Of a stretch of DNA of 64,000 nucleotides, positions 47,109 through 58,028 are shown one piece after another (position 1 is the first letter of the stretch; every line of letters begins with the position of its first letter). The DNA is from Narthecium ossifragum (lineage: Eukaryota > Streptophyta > Magnoliopsida > Dioscoreales > Nartheciaceae), in assembly GCA_963920575.1 (NCBI GenBank), contig OY986966.1, positions 1,322,130-1,386,129 on the forward strand, in the 5' to 3' direction. Both the position numbers and the translations under genes were made by a program. Under the pieces are notes generated by a model that was not told the origin of the DNA, did no database searches, and was given only the letters and a program-made list of their open reading frames with translations.

Positions 47109-49518
47109 TCAGGTTTTGTCGATCATATCATTGTCATTGCCTATACGTCCCGAACCACGTCCCATTCTGCTGAAAGAGCCCATGGCCGATGACAGGCCCT
47201 TAAAGCTACTGCTTCCTTCACTGAAGTTCCGAGACCTCCTGGACCTCTGCTTTGCGGTGTTATCATTTTCACTTTCCTCATTGATCTTGGTCTTGGCCAC
47301 AACCAAGCGAGCTATGTTGCTACGACAAAAGGGGCAGACAGGGGCGGGGAAGCACAAGGTAACAGGGTCGGGCTTCTTGTGGCAGCATAGAGAAATCATG
47401 CAATGCGCGCACATCTGGTGCCCGCAGTCTTGGACCTCGACACTACATACTTGCTCGAAGCAGATACAGCAAAGCCCAGTGTTACTGTCCTGCAAGAATG
47501 AATTCACAAAAATGAATTAGATTCATATTCTGTGCCGCCGATGAGAGTTCTAGGTGTTCTCATCAGTTTAGAACCTGATACCCATTAATTCAAGCATCTC
47601 TAAAGTTGCTTGAATTAAGAAGGAAGGAGAACATTTCGGATAAGGCTCTCACATGCATTGCCATAAAATCTTAACAATATCTTGCCAGTTGCCACTATGG
47701 TTATTAATTTATAGGAAGTGGAACTTAAAGAAAGAAGCATTGACTACCTCAGAGCTAATATCATCTATTCCATCATCAGAGTGCACGGGTGATGACGAAG
47801 AATACGCTGACCCCTTCAAAATTTGCTTCTCTCTTTCCATGTTAGCTTCCATCAGAGCAGCCTCTAGCAGAGTCTTAGCCTCAGGATTGAGTTCACTAAT
47901 GAACTTCAATGGAGAAGGCCAAACCAGGGGTTCAGCGGATGAAGGGTTGAGTAACGCTGCACATGCCACATGCTTTCGCTTTAGCGCAACAGCATATGGT
48001 ATTCTCCTGCAGATGCCAAATTAATCAAAAACTTAAATTCGTCCATTTGCTAAGGATGCCGGACAAAGAAAATCCATTGGATTAATCTGCAGAATATTAC
48101 TGAATTCTGTTGATAATAATATGAGCATTCTAATTCATTAACACTATATACATAAACTCCCACTATGCGAGGAAAAAACTGCAGATATATATATATATCC
48201 ATCTATGGACCATAGCAACAGCAATTATCTATGGCATATTTTCAACTCAAACTGAAGCAATTCTGTCACGAGGAATCAAGTTTGAGACAGGATGCTGATG
48301 GATGCTTACCCGGATGCATCTAATTGAAGCCGATCAGCTCCCCAGGCGAGCAATTCCCGCACACTATCCAGACATCCACTACGAGCTGCCAAGTGCAGAG
48401 GAGTGCTCCCAGGATATCTGCTATCAGAACTCTGTTACTTCTATGTCTAAAATCAAACCATTCCAAGTTGAAAAAGACGAATCCAAAGAGCAGCAGCGAC
48501 AGCGGGTGAGATCGCGAAACTTACCCATATGCATCTGTTGAAGCACTGACAAGAGCTCCATTGTTCAACAAGATATGAACACATTCTGGCCGCCTACGCC
48601 TGGCAGCAAGGTGCAACGGCGTGGCACCTTCATCATCTCTCACGTTCACAAATCGAGCAAATCCCCTGTTGTTTAATTTCAAGAACAAGTCAAATATCAA
48701 AACAGTCCTCGCCTTCTTCCATCTCAAATTATTGGCAGCACCAATTAATACAAAATTATTCGATAAAGAACCCACCAAGAAGCTGCAACCGAATTCAATC
48801 GAGCAGCCGACAGAATTGCTTGCAAGCAATCTGAATGGCCATGGGACGCGGCGTAATGCAAGCAAGTCCTTCCACGCAGAGAATCAAACACCAAAATCTA
48901 CCCACAATGAAACTTAACTGAATCAATATTCTCTAGCAAACTTCTCAGATTAGAATTTTAAAATGGAACAAATTAGCAATCAGGAACCAAAAGGTACGAG
49001 CTTTGCATACATTTGCTCCGGCTTGGAGGATCCTCTCCACGCAGGAGATCTTCCCATGCATTGCAGCCAGCATCAGTGGAGTCTAAACCATTAAACGCCA
49101 ACAATATGCTACAGATCAGAATGTTTGCTATCGAGAAGGGGCAGAAAAATCAATTTTTTACTGATATCCTTACCTGTTTGCCTCGGCTTAAGACATTGGG
49201 ATCAACCGATTTATCCAACAACATGGACAGGATCTGAAAACAATAAAACCCAATGAGCAATGAAACCCGGAAGAAGGACCCCAAAAAACCACGGATAAAA
49301 GCAAGAGACAAGGAACCCAGCTGGTATCACACCTCCACGCGGCCGTTGGCAGCGGCGATGTGCGCGGCAGAGAAACTATGTAACACGTTAATATGGTGGT
49401 GGAGCATGGCGGGGTGACGCCGGAGTGACGATTCCACGGCCTCCAAGTCGCCGGCTTTGATCGCTCCGAAGAACTCCTGCTCGTGGGTCGGCCGGCTGCA
49501 GCTCAAGCCATGGCCCAT
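47109..49518 (-). CDS. XB3: Ankyrin-repeat RING-HC E3 ubiquitin ligase, XB3/XBAT31-like
   Basis: Eight exons on the minus strand (49518-49333, 49233-49174, 49082-49011, 48897-48776, 48665-48525, 48417-48310, 48006-47748, 47489-47109) give 442 residues, near rice XB3. MGHGLSC at the N-terminus suits N-myristoylation and palmitoylation. Ankyrin repeats follow (HSFSAAHIAAANGRVEILSM, TPLMLAAMHGKISCVERILQ, GRTCLHYAASHGHSDCLQAI, GATPLHLAARRRRPECVHIL, STPLHLAARSGCLDSVRELL), then SPLKFISELNPEAKTLLEAA and a RING-HC (CCICFEQVC, DCGHQMCAHC, CPFCRS). The tail has FSEGSSSFKGLSSAMGSFS. Rice XB3 binds the XA21 immune receptor and ubiquitinates; a similar role here is inferred. All zinc ligands appear present. 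An in-frame upstream ATG at 49620 could add 34 residues and would remove the myristoylation site. Confidence 0.94.
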
Positions 49519-49704
49519 CTCCTCAGACGCCGGAAGCTTGGATCCGGCTCCGGGACGCCGGCGGATGGTCCGATGAGCGTCGTGAGTCGTGACTGTAAGT
49601 CTATATCGAGAGGAGACCACAGAAAGCTAAGTGCGACTGTGAGAGGGTGTTGGGATCGCTTAACGCCACTTTCCGATTCCCGATTTTTGGAGGGTTTTTA
49701 GAAT

Positions 49705-49713
49705 TTTTATATA
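49705..49713 (-). promoter_or_regulatory. TATA box of the XB3-like gene
   Basis: TATATAAAA on the minus strand, about 187 bp upstream of the MGHG start codon and about 85 bp upstream of the in-frame ATG at 49620. Confidence 0.55.
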
Positions 49714-49800
49714 GGGGTTCGGGGTTCTGATCACCGTCTGTCTTCCTGGTGAGGTGAGGTTACCTCCTGTAATTATGTTTAGACTTTATAATCACATGGA

Positions 49801-49996
49801 AATCATCCTTATATATTAGGATAGTTAAGAAGTGCATCTTTTGTTTGTCCTAGCTGGCGTCCTACGTGGCAGATATATCCTATGTGGCTGCTGATGTGGA
49901 GGGATAATAGTGAGGGATGGGGAGTTAGAAGGGGTTAGTGGGGAGTTATGAGGGAATATGGTGGTTACCCTGTCAAGTGACAGGGGACTCCACTAG
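49801..49996 (+). mobile_element. Probable non-autonomous Helitron, 3' end (copy 2)
   Basis: A perfect stem-loop, CCCTGTC-AAGT-GACAGGG (49968-49985), is followed by GACTCCA and the terminal CTAG (49993-49996), then T. The region from 49801 shares AATCATCCTTATAT, CCTA-GTGGC, GGTGGTTACCC and CCACTAGTA with copy 1 in the same orientation. The 5' end was not found. Confidence 0.6.
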
Positions 49997-50121
49997 TAAT
50001 CATATATAGGTGTTTAGGCAATCGATGGGCGTCACCAGCTTTCAAATAATTATACGAGGCAAACGAAATGAATTCCCGCCCGGCGTGATCTTTTTCGTTC
50101 TTTTTAATATAAATACCATCC

Positions 50122-51865
50122 TTTTTTTTTTTGATTAGATGAGCCAAATGGCTATAAAGTACAGACTCACAACATCATGTAGGATACACTGGCTAACAGG
50201 TCCAGTCTAAGACAATCCCGGTCCTGCGACATGCTTGAGCAACACCATCGGCTCTCGCATTACTACCCCTGGAGATATACAGAAACAATACCGAATCGAA
50301 GAGAAGAACATGCAACCAAATGCTCTTCGCCAACCTTTCGAGATCAGGGGGCCATCCACCCAACCCATTCAGGATCCGGACCGCTATCAGTGAGTCAGTC
50401 TCAATTACTAATTTTCTAAGCCCAAGGATCTTCGCCCTACGCATCGCCTCCAGAATGGCTAGCATCTCAGCTTCAAGTATCGATCCAGATTGGACTGGTC
50501 TAGCCCAGGCCCAGGCTTCCGTCCGATCCTCCACCAAGGCAACAACCCCTATAGCGGCAGTCTTGGACTGTGGGTCGACAGAGGCATCAGTCTGGATCAT
50601 AACAACGCCGGAGCTGGTGGTATGGACAGAAGCCTCGGATGACCTCCTGTTCTCTTGACCCATGAACTCATTCACGAGCCTAATGATTCTACAAGCAATA
50701 GCCTCAGCCGAATCCCCCTTCTCCCCGAAAACAATGGAGTTCCTATCCTTCCAGATAATCCACATACCATAAGCCAGATATATCTTGGTCTTCTTGGTTC
50801 CGTTTTCAAACAGAGCCTTACAGAAATCCTCAAAGTTCCAAGGAGGAAGAACCAGCTTCTCCTTTCTTGCAATCAAAGAGAAGACAATGAAGAAAAACTG
50901 ACACCCAAAGATGGCATGTTTAACTGTTTCAGGTTCTCCTCGACATCTCGGGCACTCGATTTCTGAAGACATGTGTAACCTCCATAGAGCCTCGCGAACT
51001 GGTAGCTTACCATGAACAGCACGCCAAAGGAAGTGCCTAACCCTTGGGCCAGCCGGCAATCTCCACACTCCAGACCAAATGTCATCCATCCCTGCTCTGC
51101 TCGAACTCAATTCCTCCTGCCTCTGTGCAAGGTACGCAGAAGCAGAGGTTACCATCCCGGAGCCATTGAAAGGCCATCGACTGACATCTCTGCTTCCGAT
51201 CCTCTGCTTCAAGATGGTGTCAATAAGGAGCGGGTGGAAGTTGTCAGTTAAAGCCTCTAACCTTCATGAACCATCGAAGATCAAGCTCCCTACTTCAGTA
51301 GTTCCAACCCGCCAACTACATTGACCATGGTTGGCCATCTGGATAGGGGGATGTCAGCTAACCATGCATCATGTAAAACATTAAGATTGCTACTGGTTCC
51401 TGGCACCCAGACTAGCCTCTTCCTCAGCGAATCCGCAGCAAAGCATATATGTTTCCAATGATTCGAAACGTTTCCAAGGTTGCGGCAAGTTGGAAGAGCT
51501 CCGCTCCATTGGTATTTGGCCTTGGCAATCTCCTTCCAAACATTCGTTTCTGGCTGAAGCAAGGAAGCAACCCGATTCGCCTTGAGAGCAATCTGCCAAG
51601 AACAAAGATCCTTGACACCCAGGCTTCCCCTTTCCTTTGGAGTGCAAACATCCTTCCAAGCTAGATTACACAGCCCAGACTTGCGATTGTTCCACAAAAA
51701 ATCCCTACAGATTCGATCAATCTTCCTTATAATTCCCAAAGGAACATGGGAGGTAGCCATAACAAACGTGGGGATAGCTTGTAGCACCGACTTCACCAGC
51801 ACCAATCTACCCGGATCAGAGATGGGTCGCCCTTGCCACGAGAGAACTCGATTGACCATCTTGCC
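50122..51865 (-). mobile_element. LINE 3' fragment on the minus strand
   Basis: Read on the minus strand, the fragment starts inside reverse transcriptase (MVNRVLSWQGRPISDPGRLV) and continues through the thumb region (FLWNNRKSGLCNLAWKDVCT). After a frameshift near 51250 it carries the zinc-binding region (FLWRAVHGKLPVREALW, CPRCRGEPETVKHAIFGC), GMWIIWKDRNSIVFGEKGDS and RNase H (IQTDASVD, LEAEMLAILEAMRRA, IETDSLIAV, ISRGSNARADGVAQ). The last frame ends at 50193 and an A-tail (T-run on the plus strand) lies at 50122-50132. It is 5'-truncated and frameshifted, so inactive. Confidence 0.92.
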
Positions 51866-51880
51866 TTATAACCTATAATA

Positions 51881-52100
51881 TTATGAAAACACCATATTCC
51901 CTTTTTTTTTGTCATACTTACATTTTTGCCCTCTTTTTGGCTTTCTTAAATAAATAAATAAAAAGACCACCTATCATCAATTTTCATTAAAAAAATTCAA
52001 TTACTCATATGTCTTGACTCGCTCAAAAAATAATAACCAAATTACATGTTATTGATTGATTGATATAGATTAGTCGAGTTCAGATGCAATAGGAAAATGC

Positions 52101-52154
<54 letters not shown>

Positions 52155-52690
52155 CCATTTAGAATAGACATTTTATAAGGCTCTGATACCGCTGCTAGGA
52201 CGAAGGGGTATCTTTTTTTATTTGTTTTCGATGTTTGTATGTGGCATTTAAAAATATTTCGGATTTCATGGATACATATATAATATCGCAAGTTTATATA
52301 TATTATGAAAACACCATATTCCTTTTTTTTTGTCATACTTACATTTTTGCCCTCTTTTTGGCTTTCTTAAATAAATAAATAAAAGACAACCTTTCATCAA
52401 ATTTCACTAAACAATTCAATTACTCATATCTGTCTTGACTCGCTCAAAAAATAATAACCAAATCACATGTTATTGATCGATTGATATTGATTAGTTGAGT
52501 TCATATTGAATAGGAAAATGCTATTACATATATATTTTCTCATTTAGAATAGACATTTTTATAAGGCTCCGATACCACTGCTAGGACGGAGGGGTATCTT
52601 TTTTTATTCGTTTTCGATGTTTGTATGTGGCATTTAAAAATATGTTAGATTTCATGGATACATATATAATATCGCAAGTTTGTATTGATA
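51881..52690. repeat. 422-bp direct tandem duplication with LTR/PBS-like sequence
   Basis: Copy A starts at 51881 and copy B at 52303, both with TTATGAAAACACCATATTCC. They remain highly similar throughout (TTTGCCCTCTTTTTGGCTTT, TCTTGACTCGCTCAAAAAAT, GTTTTCGATGTTTGTATGTG). Copy A contains a (TA)n expansion (52103-52151) where B has only a few TA units. On the minus strand each copy contains GTGGTATC-GAGCC or a close variant (52565-52578 in B), the initiator tRNA-Met primer-binding site of copia-like elements. In B it is preceded by a stretch with LTR-like ends, TGTTGGAG...CTAGCA (52729 down to 52579, about 151 bp). Confidence 0.75.
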
Positions 52691-53150
52691 TATGTCACTT
52701 CTAACACGTGAGCCTGAATTTCTCCAACAGAAAATGCATTGCTGGCATGTCTATCTCTAATGTGCGTAAAATAAGCACTCTCATGAGCAAAAATTATAAG
52801 TATATTAGTATATATTCTCTCTTATCTAGTAGCTAAAGCTTTTGGGTTAAATGATTAGAGTTTTTCTACGGTATCATAGTGGAAGTCCTCAATTTAAATC
52901 TCTGCCTTAATATCAACTTTACCTTGATTTGTTCGGTGGAAGCTAGAGCTCATTACCAATGAGATCTGTCGTTGAACCAACATGAGCAATATGTCAAGCT
53001 TTTGGAAACCTAAGCAACTTCAATCCAATGCTTGCAATGTGTTCGGGCAATGATCAGTTTTCAAAAACTCAGAACCGTAAACTTGTTAGGAAGCATTCTT
53101 CTATGGATAAAGCTTTTTTTATTTTATGAGTTGAGCTTATTGGCTATATT
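52691..53150. other. AT-rich spacer inside the transposon-rich stretch
   Basis: No coding signal. The left edge contains the putative LTR start of copy B (to 52729). Nothing else was recognised. Confidence 0.4.
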
Positions 53151-54030
53151 AGTGAAAGAACTCCACTTACATCAAGTCCAATATGGGAAGGTCGTGGATG
53201 CCCTCTCGAGACCAATCAAAACAAGATTCAGACTCCCTACATGACCGAGCGACTACATCGGCTCGCACATTACATGACCTGGGTACATATAAAAACAACA
53301 CATTACCCAAACCCAAAACCTCGGACCAAACCATGCGTGCACAATGCTCTACCTCCGGTGGCCATAATATGCATCCATTCAGTATCTCCATCACCCATCA
53401 CGAGTCCGTCTCACTACACGTTTTGTCAAGCATCTACGTCATCCTTCTCTAGCCGCTTCCAATATAGCTAGCATTTCAGCTTCTAGCACAGATGTAGCCG
53501 TCACAGCATGTCCAACCACCCATCGCGCATCATCTCTACTGCCCCCTACAACACCAACCGATGCCGCATGCACAGTCTAGGAAGCATCAACCTGTATAAT
53601 GCAATCCTCCCTTTCCGCCAAAGCATGCCTTGCACCACCGCTTCTTCCTCGCACCCGATCGAAGACTTCCACCTGCCGACGAACTCTCCTAATCACCACA
53701 TCGACAGAATCACCCTCCCCTTCGAACACGACCTTGTTCCTCTCCTTCCAGATGATCCATAGAGCATTTGCCACCAACGATTTGAAACTTCGCCGATGTG
53801 TAGTCAAGGACGCTGCCGTCAATCCCATCACATACTCCTCCATGCCCAAGCCATCAGTTTCCGCCCAATCCTGTGAGAGTAAGCCCTTTAGCACTGCACG
53901 AGCAAATCCACAACTAATCAAGACATGCTCAATATCCTCATTCACGCAACCACAACGCGGACACTCTCGATCCGATGTCATCCTTGCCTGCCACAGGAGT
54001 TCCTTGACCGCAAGTTTCTCATGTAACACC
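53150..54030 (-). mobile_element. Second LINE 3' fragment on the minus strand
   Basis: The minus-strand frame 54029-53577 encodes the post-RT zinc-binding part (MLHEKLAVKELLWQARM, CPRCGCVNEDIEHVLISCG, ALWIIWKERNKVVFEGEGDS) and the RNase H start (IIQVDAS). After a stop and a frameshift, 53394-53167 continues the RNase H end (VLFLYVPRSCNVRADVVARS). No clear A-tail is seen. It belongs to the same broad LINE class as the fragment at 50122-51865 but is a different, more decayed copy. Confidence 0.85.
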
Positions 54031-54299
54031 TTCCATAGGAACTATTTAACTCAAGTAAAAATTCAATAGTTCACAAATGTCAAATCTGTGAACAAAAAAT
54101 AAAGTAATGTGTACTCTACCTTTCTCTATCTTTCAGAAAAGGAAGAATACATAAATAGTAGTATTTCATAACAAATTCCAAACGTTTCCATCGAAGAGTA
54201 TTTTCTACTCTACTGCAATTAGCTTGGAATTCATTGGAATCAAACATTAATACCTTACCATAAACATAAATCTAGAATCTAGAGGATTTTCACAGCAGC

Positions 54300-54690
54300 T
54301 GATCGTATGATCCTTAGAGATCAGATTAACACCTACATTAGATATGTTAGAAGAGATGATGATTTTTATGGATTTTAAGATATTAGAAGTATTGTTGTGA
54401 AGATGGTTGAGACTAGAAAAAATGCTCTATTTCCATTGGTTTATCTTCTTATTGAATTGACATTGGTCTTACCAGTTGCGACTGCAATCGTTGAGAGAGT
54501 CTTCTATTTGATGAAGATTATCAAGTCTGATTTGCGTAATAAGATGGCAGATGACTGGATGAATGATTGCATGGTAATATACATCAAGCGAGAAATTTTA
54601 AAACTATTAAAAATGAAGTCATTTTGCAACGTTTTTAAAAAATGCAAAAGCGTAGGATCCAACTTCCACCTCTCAATCGCAACACATAAT
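54300..54690 (+). pseudogene. hAT transposase C-terminal relic
   Basis: The frame through 54397-54590 encodes LTLVLPVATAIVERVFYLMK followed by SDLRNKMADDWMNDCMVIYI, the hAT C-terminal dimerisation domain of plant TTF/MYM-type zinc-finger transposases. In the same frame there is a TAA about 30 bp upstream, and the homologous tail (QKRRIQL) continues only after a frameshift near 54600. A dead fragment; the rest of the transposase is absent. Confidence 0.85.
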
Positions 54691-54699
54691 ACGGTACAT

Positions 54700-55600
54700 A
54701 TATTTTAATATTTATATTATTTTTATTTTTTAATGTTTGATATTGTAATTGTAAGGTACGTTTTGCATTACTTAAAGAAAAAAAAATTTAATCATTTTAT
54801 TTTAGGTTTCACCCCCTCTTAAGCATCATCATGGTTCCGCCACTGACTGTAACGTCCATTTCTTTGTTGGATGGTGGTGGTATATATCAACCGGTGAAGA
54901 TTCAAAGAGAAAGTGAATGAGGATGAAGATCTCTCCTAAAGACCAGCAACGGAAAGAAGAAGAAAAAATCAGAAGTGAAACCAAGGTGATTTGCTTTACA
55001 AACGCGCCCTCATTAGTATTTGTGTCTCCTCCTCGGACATTAGTTTTGCTCCAACAGTCATACACGGACTCTTTTATTTTCTTCGCAAAAGGAAAATGTT
55101 AAGAAACTACTTCAATCACAAGAACAGTTAATTTATTTTGCACCTTCCACAAATAAAAAACTAGTCATTCCCTCCTCTCACTGTGCCAACACGGGCTGGC
55201 CAATCCACTGGACTATTGCGCCACCGGAAATCTCTCACCGGCGGTGACTATAACACTCGTCGGCAGTCGGCACACTTCATTCCAATCGGGGCAGGCCGGG
55301 CAACTCGACGGGCAGAGAGCTCCGAGATATTTATGAGGATGATGAGATCCGGACGATGTTGTGTTGTCCGTCCTAATCCCAAATTCCTGGTCCCACGCGG
55401 TGCTATCCGCGAGGTGTCATATCGACCGTTAAACGGACACGCCTCCTAATCTAAATGCATGGTAGAGAGATTTCGTGCGTATTATAGTAAGATCGGAGTC
55501 ATCGGGCGGTCAGAAGGGCACGATTGTTAATAACTAGACCAGGATTGCCATCTTGGTAAATTCAGCACAAGGATGTCGGACGGGGGGCCGCCGCCTAATC
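54700..55600. other. Spacer and promoter region of the F-box gene
   Basis: AT-rich up to about 55180, then GC-richer promoter-like sequence leading to the TATA box at 55608. Small open frames here have no recognisable domain. Confidence 0.4.
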
Positions 55601-55607
55601 CCAACAC

Positions 55608-55615
55608 TATAAAAA
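55608..55615 (+). promoter_or_regulatory. TATA box of the F-box gene
   Basis: TATAAAAA at 55608-55615. The likely 5' leader contains an intron: donor GTGAGT at 55688 and acceptor TTTCAG ending at 55897. The exon after it holds a 22-bp unit repeated twice (55904-55925 and 55926-55947) just before the start codon. Confidence 0.55.
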
Positions 55616-55952
55616 GGGAGCAAACTTACACCCTCTCACAACTTAATCCTCCGAATCTATCTAAGAAGCGAAGCGGCAAACAATCGAGTGAGTTCTCTCT
55701 TTTTGTTCTATCAAACAGTGTAGTGATATTTATTCCCGAATCAAAAGAAGCATCGAGTTAAAAAAAAATAAAGGGCTTTTAATTACCACAAATTAATCGG
55801 ATTCGGAAAGAATAAGGAGAAAAGATTTATTGACCGGGTTAGAGAGATGTTACGCTAGATGTGTATTAATTCATCTCTCCTCTCTAATCTGTTTCAGAAT
55901 CGCAGGACAGAAGGAAGGAACTCAGAGGACAGAAGGAAGGAACTCAGATCTC

Positions 55953-57050
55953 ATGGCCGATTGGGCTGAGCTCCCAAGTGATATAGTCGAATTGATCACA
56001 AGTTTGCTCCCGCTCACGGATTATCTTCGATTTGGTGCTACCTGTCGACCATGGTCATCCATAGTAGCAGAGAGGCATTTCCCGGCTGCGCACCAACTTC
56101 CATGGCTAGTTCTTGGTGAAGATATCACCACCAAAAGTCGAAAGCTTTACAACTTTTCCGAGCAGAAGCTCCACCACATCGAGATTCCTGAGGCACATGC
56201 GAGACATTGCTCTAGTTCTTGTGGTGGCTGGCTTGTTACTGTAAACAAGAAGCTGGACATTGATTTGCTAAACCCCATCAGCAGAACTAGAATCCCTCTT
56301 CCTGCTTTGCAACATTCTACTCCACCGTCTGATATGGATGAAAGCTTATACGAAGAAGTTCACTGCATGCATATCTACAAGATAGTCCTATCTGCTGATC
56401 CTGGTATGTCTTCGGATTATAGGGTTGCTACGATCTATGGTGAATGTAGAAGATTAGCATGTTGGAAACCGGGGGACGTAGGATGGACTAAGATGAACGC
56501 CATCATGACCTGTTGCCATGATGCAATATGGTACAAGGGAGTACTCTATGTTGTTACCTGGTCTAATGAGGTCTTTAGTTTTGATTTCCAAGCATTTCCT
56601 CCTAAAGCAAAACAAATGGTTGATAGGGATGTTTCCCTCGATGGCAATAGAAGTTACTCAACAAGGTATTTGGTGGATTTTATGGGTGACCTGTTGCTTG
56701 TTGCAAGGGATGCGTGGGGGGTCGATTATGATCCTCCTCATTTGACGACGAGAGTTGCTGTTTATAAGCTGGAGAACACAGCCGGTAAGTGGATCAAGTT
56801 GGAGAGCATTGGAGATTATGCACTGTTCTTGGGCAGGAGCAGTCCTATCATTGTATCAGCAAGGGATTTCCCTGGATGCCGAAGGGATTCCATTTATTTC
56901 ACTGACGACTTCGAGGGACGACAAACATATGGTTGTGAAGATCTTGTAATCTATAGCTTGAAAGGCGGAATCATAGAGCCGCATTGCCCCGCTGGTGTCG
57001 TCGATGGTTCTATTTTCCGGCCTTTATGGCTCCTACCTAATGTATGCTAA
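55953..57050 (+). CDS. F-box protein with DUF295 (KIB-like) domain
   Basis: A single coding exon of 365 residues. The N-terminal F-box reads LPSDIVELITSLLPLTDYLR then FGATCRPWSSIVAE (~8-40) and would bind SKP1 in an SCF ubiquitin ligase. The rest is a DUF295-type beta-rich domain: LLNPISRTRIPLPAL, WYKGVLYVVTWSNEVFSFDF, GDLLLVARD, VYKLENTAGKWIKLESIGDY, ALFLGRSSPIIVSARDFPGC, DSIYFTDD. Plant F-box/DUF295 genes form a large, fast-evolving family; a few (KIB proteins) target GSK3-like kinases, but the substrate here is unknown. The start at MADWAEL fits the family and directly follows the 5' leader. The frame is open further upstream but without a preferred ATG. Confidence 0.92.
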   Translation: MADWAELPSDIVELITSLLPLTDYLRFGATCRPWSSIVAERHFPAAHQLPWLVLGEDITTKSRKLYNFSEQKLHHIEIPEAHARHCSSSCGGWLVTVNKKLDIDLLNPISRTRIPLPALQHSTPPSDMDESLYEEVHCMHIYKIVLSADPGMSSDYRVATIYGECRRLACWKPGDVGWTKMNAIMTCCHDAIWYKGVLYVVTWSNEVFSFDFQAFPPKAKQMVDRDVSLDGNRSYSTRYLVDFMGDLLLVARDAWGVDYDPPHLTTRVAVYKLENTAGKWIKLESIGDYALFLGRSSPIIVSARDFPGCRRDSIYFTDDFEGRQTYGCEDLVIYSLKGGIIEPHCPAGVVDGSIFRPLWLLPNVC

Positions 57051-57954
57051 TCGAGCATTAGCCAGAAGCTAATTGCCTAGTATTTATTTTGCACTTTGTG
57101 AAGCATCCCTGTATTAGAGTGGAAGAGAGGTCATGGGTGACTGGGAGTCCATTCATGGGGTCGGATGGAGGCAATTCGTAGCAGAAATGGCGGATCCGGT
57201 AAGGTCGGCGGCGGCGGTGCGGAGATTTGGTGAAAATGACATCTGATCATGAAAATCCGATTAATATGAGGGTTGGTCGGAACATGGAGGCGGTGTGGAG
57301 ATCCGAGGAAGACGAGGGCTGGTCGGAACTTGGTAGGATGTGGCGTGGCGATCCGGCGAAAATGAGGGATTATCGGAGCTCGGCATGGTGGCGGCGTGGT
57401 CGGCGAGAGGGGATAGGGAGGCCGGCGGCGTGGTAGCGGTGGTGTACGGCAAGACGGTGGGTCTCAATTGAATTTGAGAGAGGTGAGAGAGAAAATAGGG
57501 ATAGTAAGGTCTTTTAAACACTAATTTCTGCACATGACTTCCTATATGCCCACACCACATGATCCTATAACGTTATTACTATTTGTAACGTCATGTTTTT
57601 TAGCTTAAAAACTCTTTTTCTAGCTATTCGCACTTTACAGCCCCTGTGATGTTTCTTCTATTATGATGATCTTTTCGCCTCTTTATGTTCAACGAGTTCT
57701 TTATATGATGCTGGGCTTGTGTTTGGTGAGTTTGAATTCATGTCCTAGATGTATACTGGAGGCATAATAGGTGGAGCATATTTTGCTTGAATGTCCCATT
57801 TCAAGGCAGGCCTCGACAGGAATTCTGGCATGATATGGAATTCCTTCAGCACCTCCAAGTCTTCCCAGGTTTTTTAATATACTGAGGAGGTCTGGGAAGT
57901 CTGAGTAAGTTTAAAGTTTATAATTTGTTATACATTTGTGGATTCTTTGGAAGG
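57051..57954. other. Intergenic DNA with GC-rich degenerate repeats
   Basis: After the F-box 3' untranslated region, 57150-57450 is GC- and purine-rich with imperfect direct repeats about 45 bp apart (GAGGGTTGGTCGGAACATGG and GAGGGCTGGTCGGAACTTGG). No domain is recognisable on either strand. Confidence 0.45.
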
Positions 57955-58028
57955 AATGTTGTGAAGCTGTATAGCTCAACTAAGCAAAAAAATAAAATAA
58001 AATAAAATAAAATGTTGTGGAGCTGTAT
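57955..58028 (+). mobile_element. Ultra-short retroposed tail
   Basis: An 18-base sequence (57955-57972) recurs at 58011-58028 with one difference. Between the copies is only AGCTCAACTAAGC plus an A-rich tail of repeated TAAAA units. This is another extremely 5'-truncated LINE-type insertion. Confidence 0.75.

Noticed and set aside
53183..54069. Plus-strand open frames over the LINE fragments
   Set aside because: They are antisense shadows of the minus-strand LINE coding sequence.
57261..57560. Minus-strand open frame after the F-box gene
   Set aside because: It covers GC-rich imperfect repeats and has no recognisable domain.
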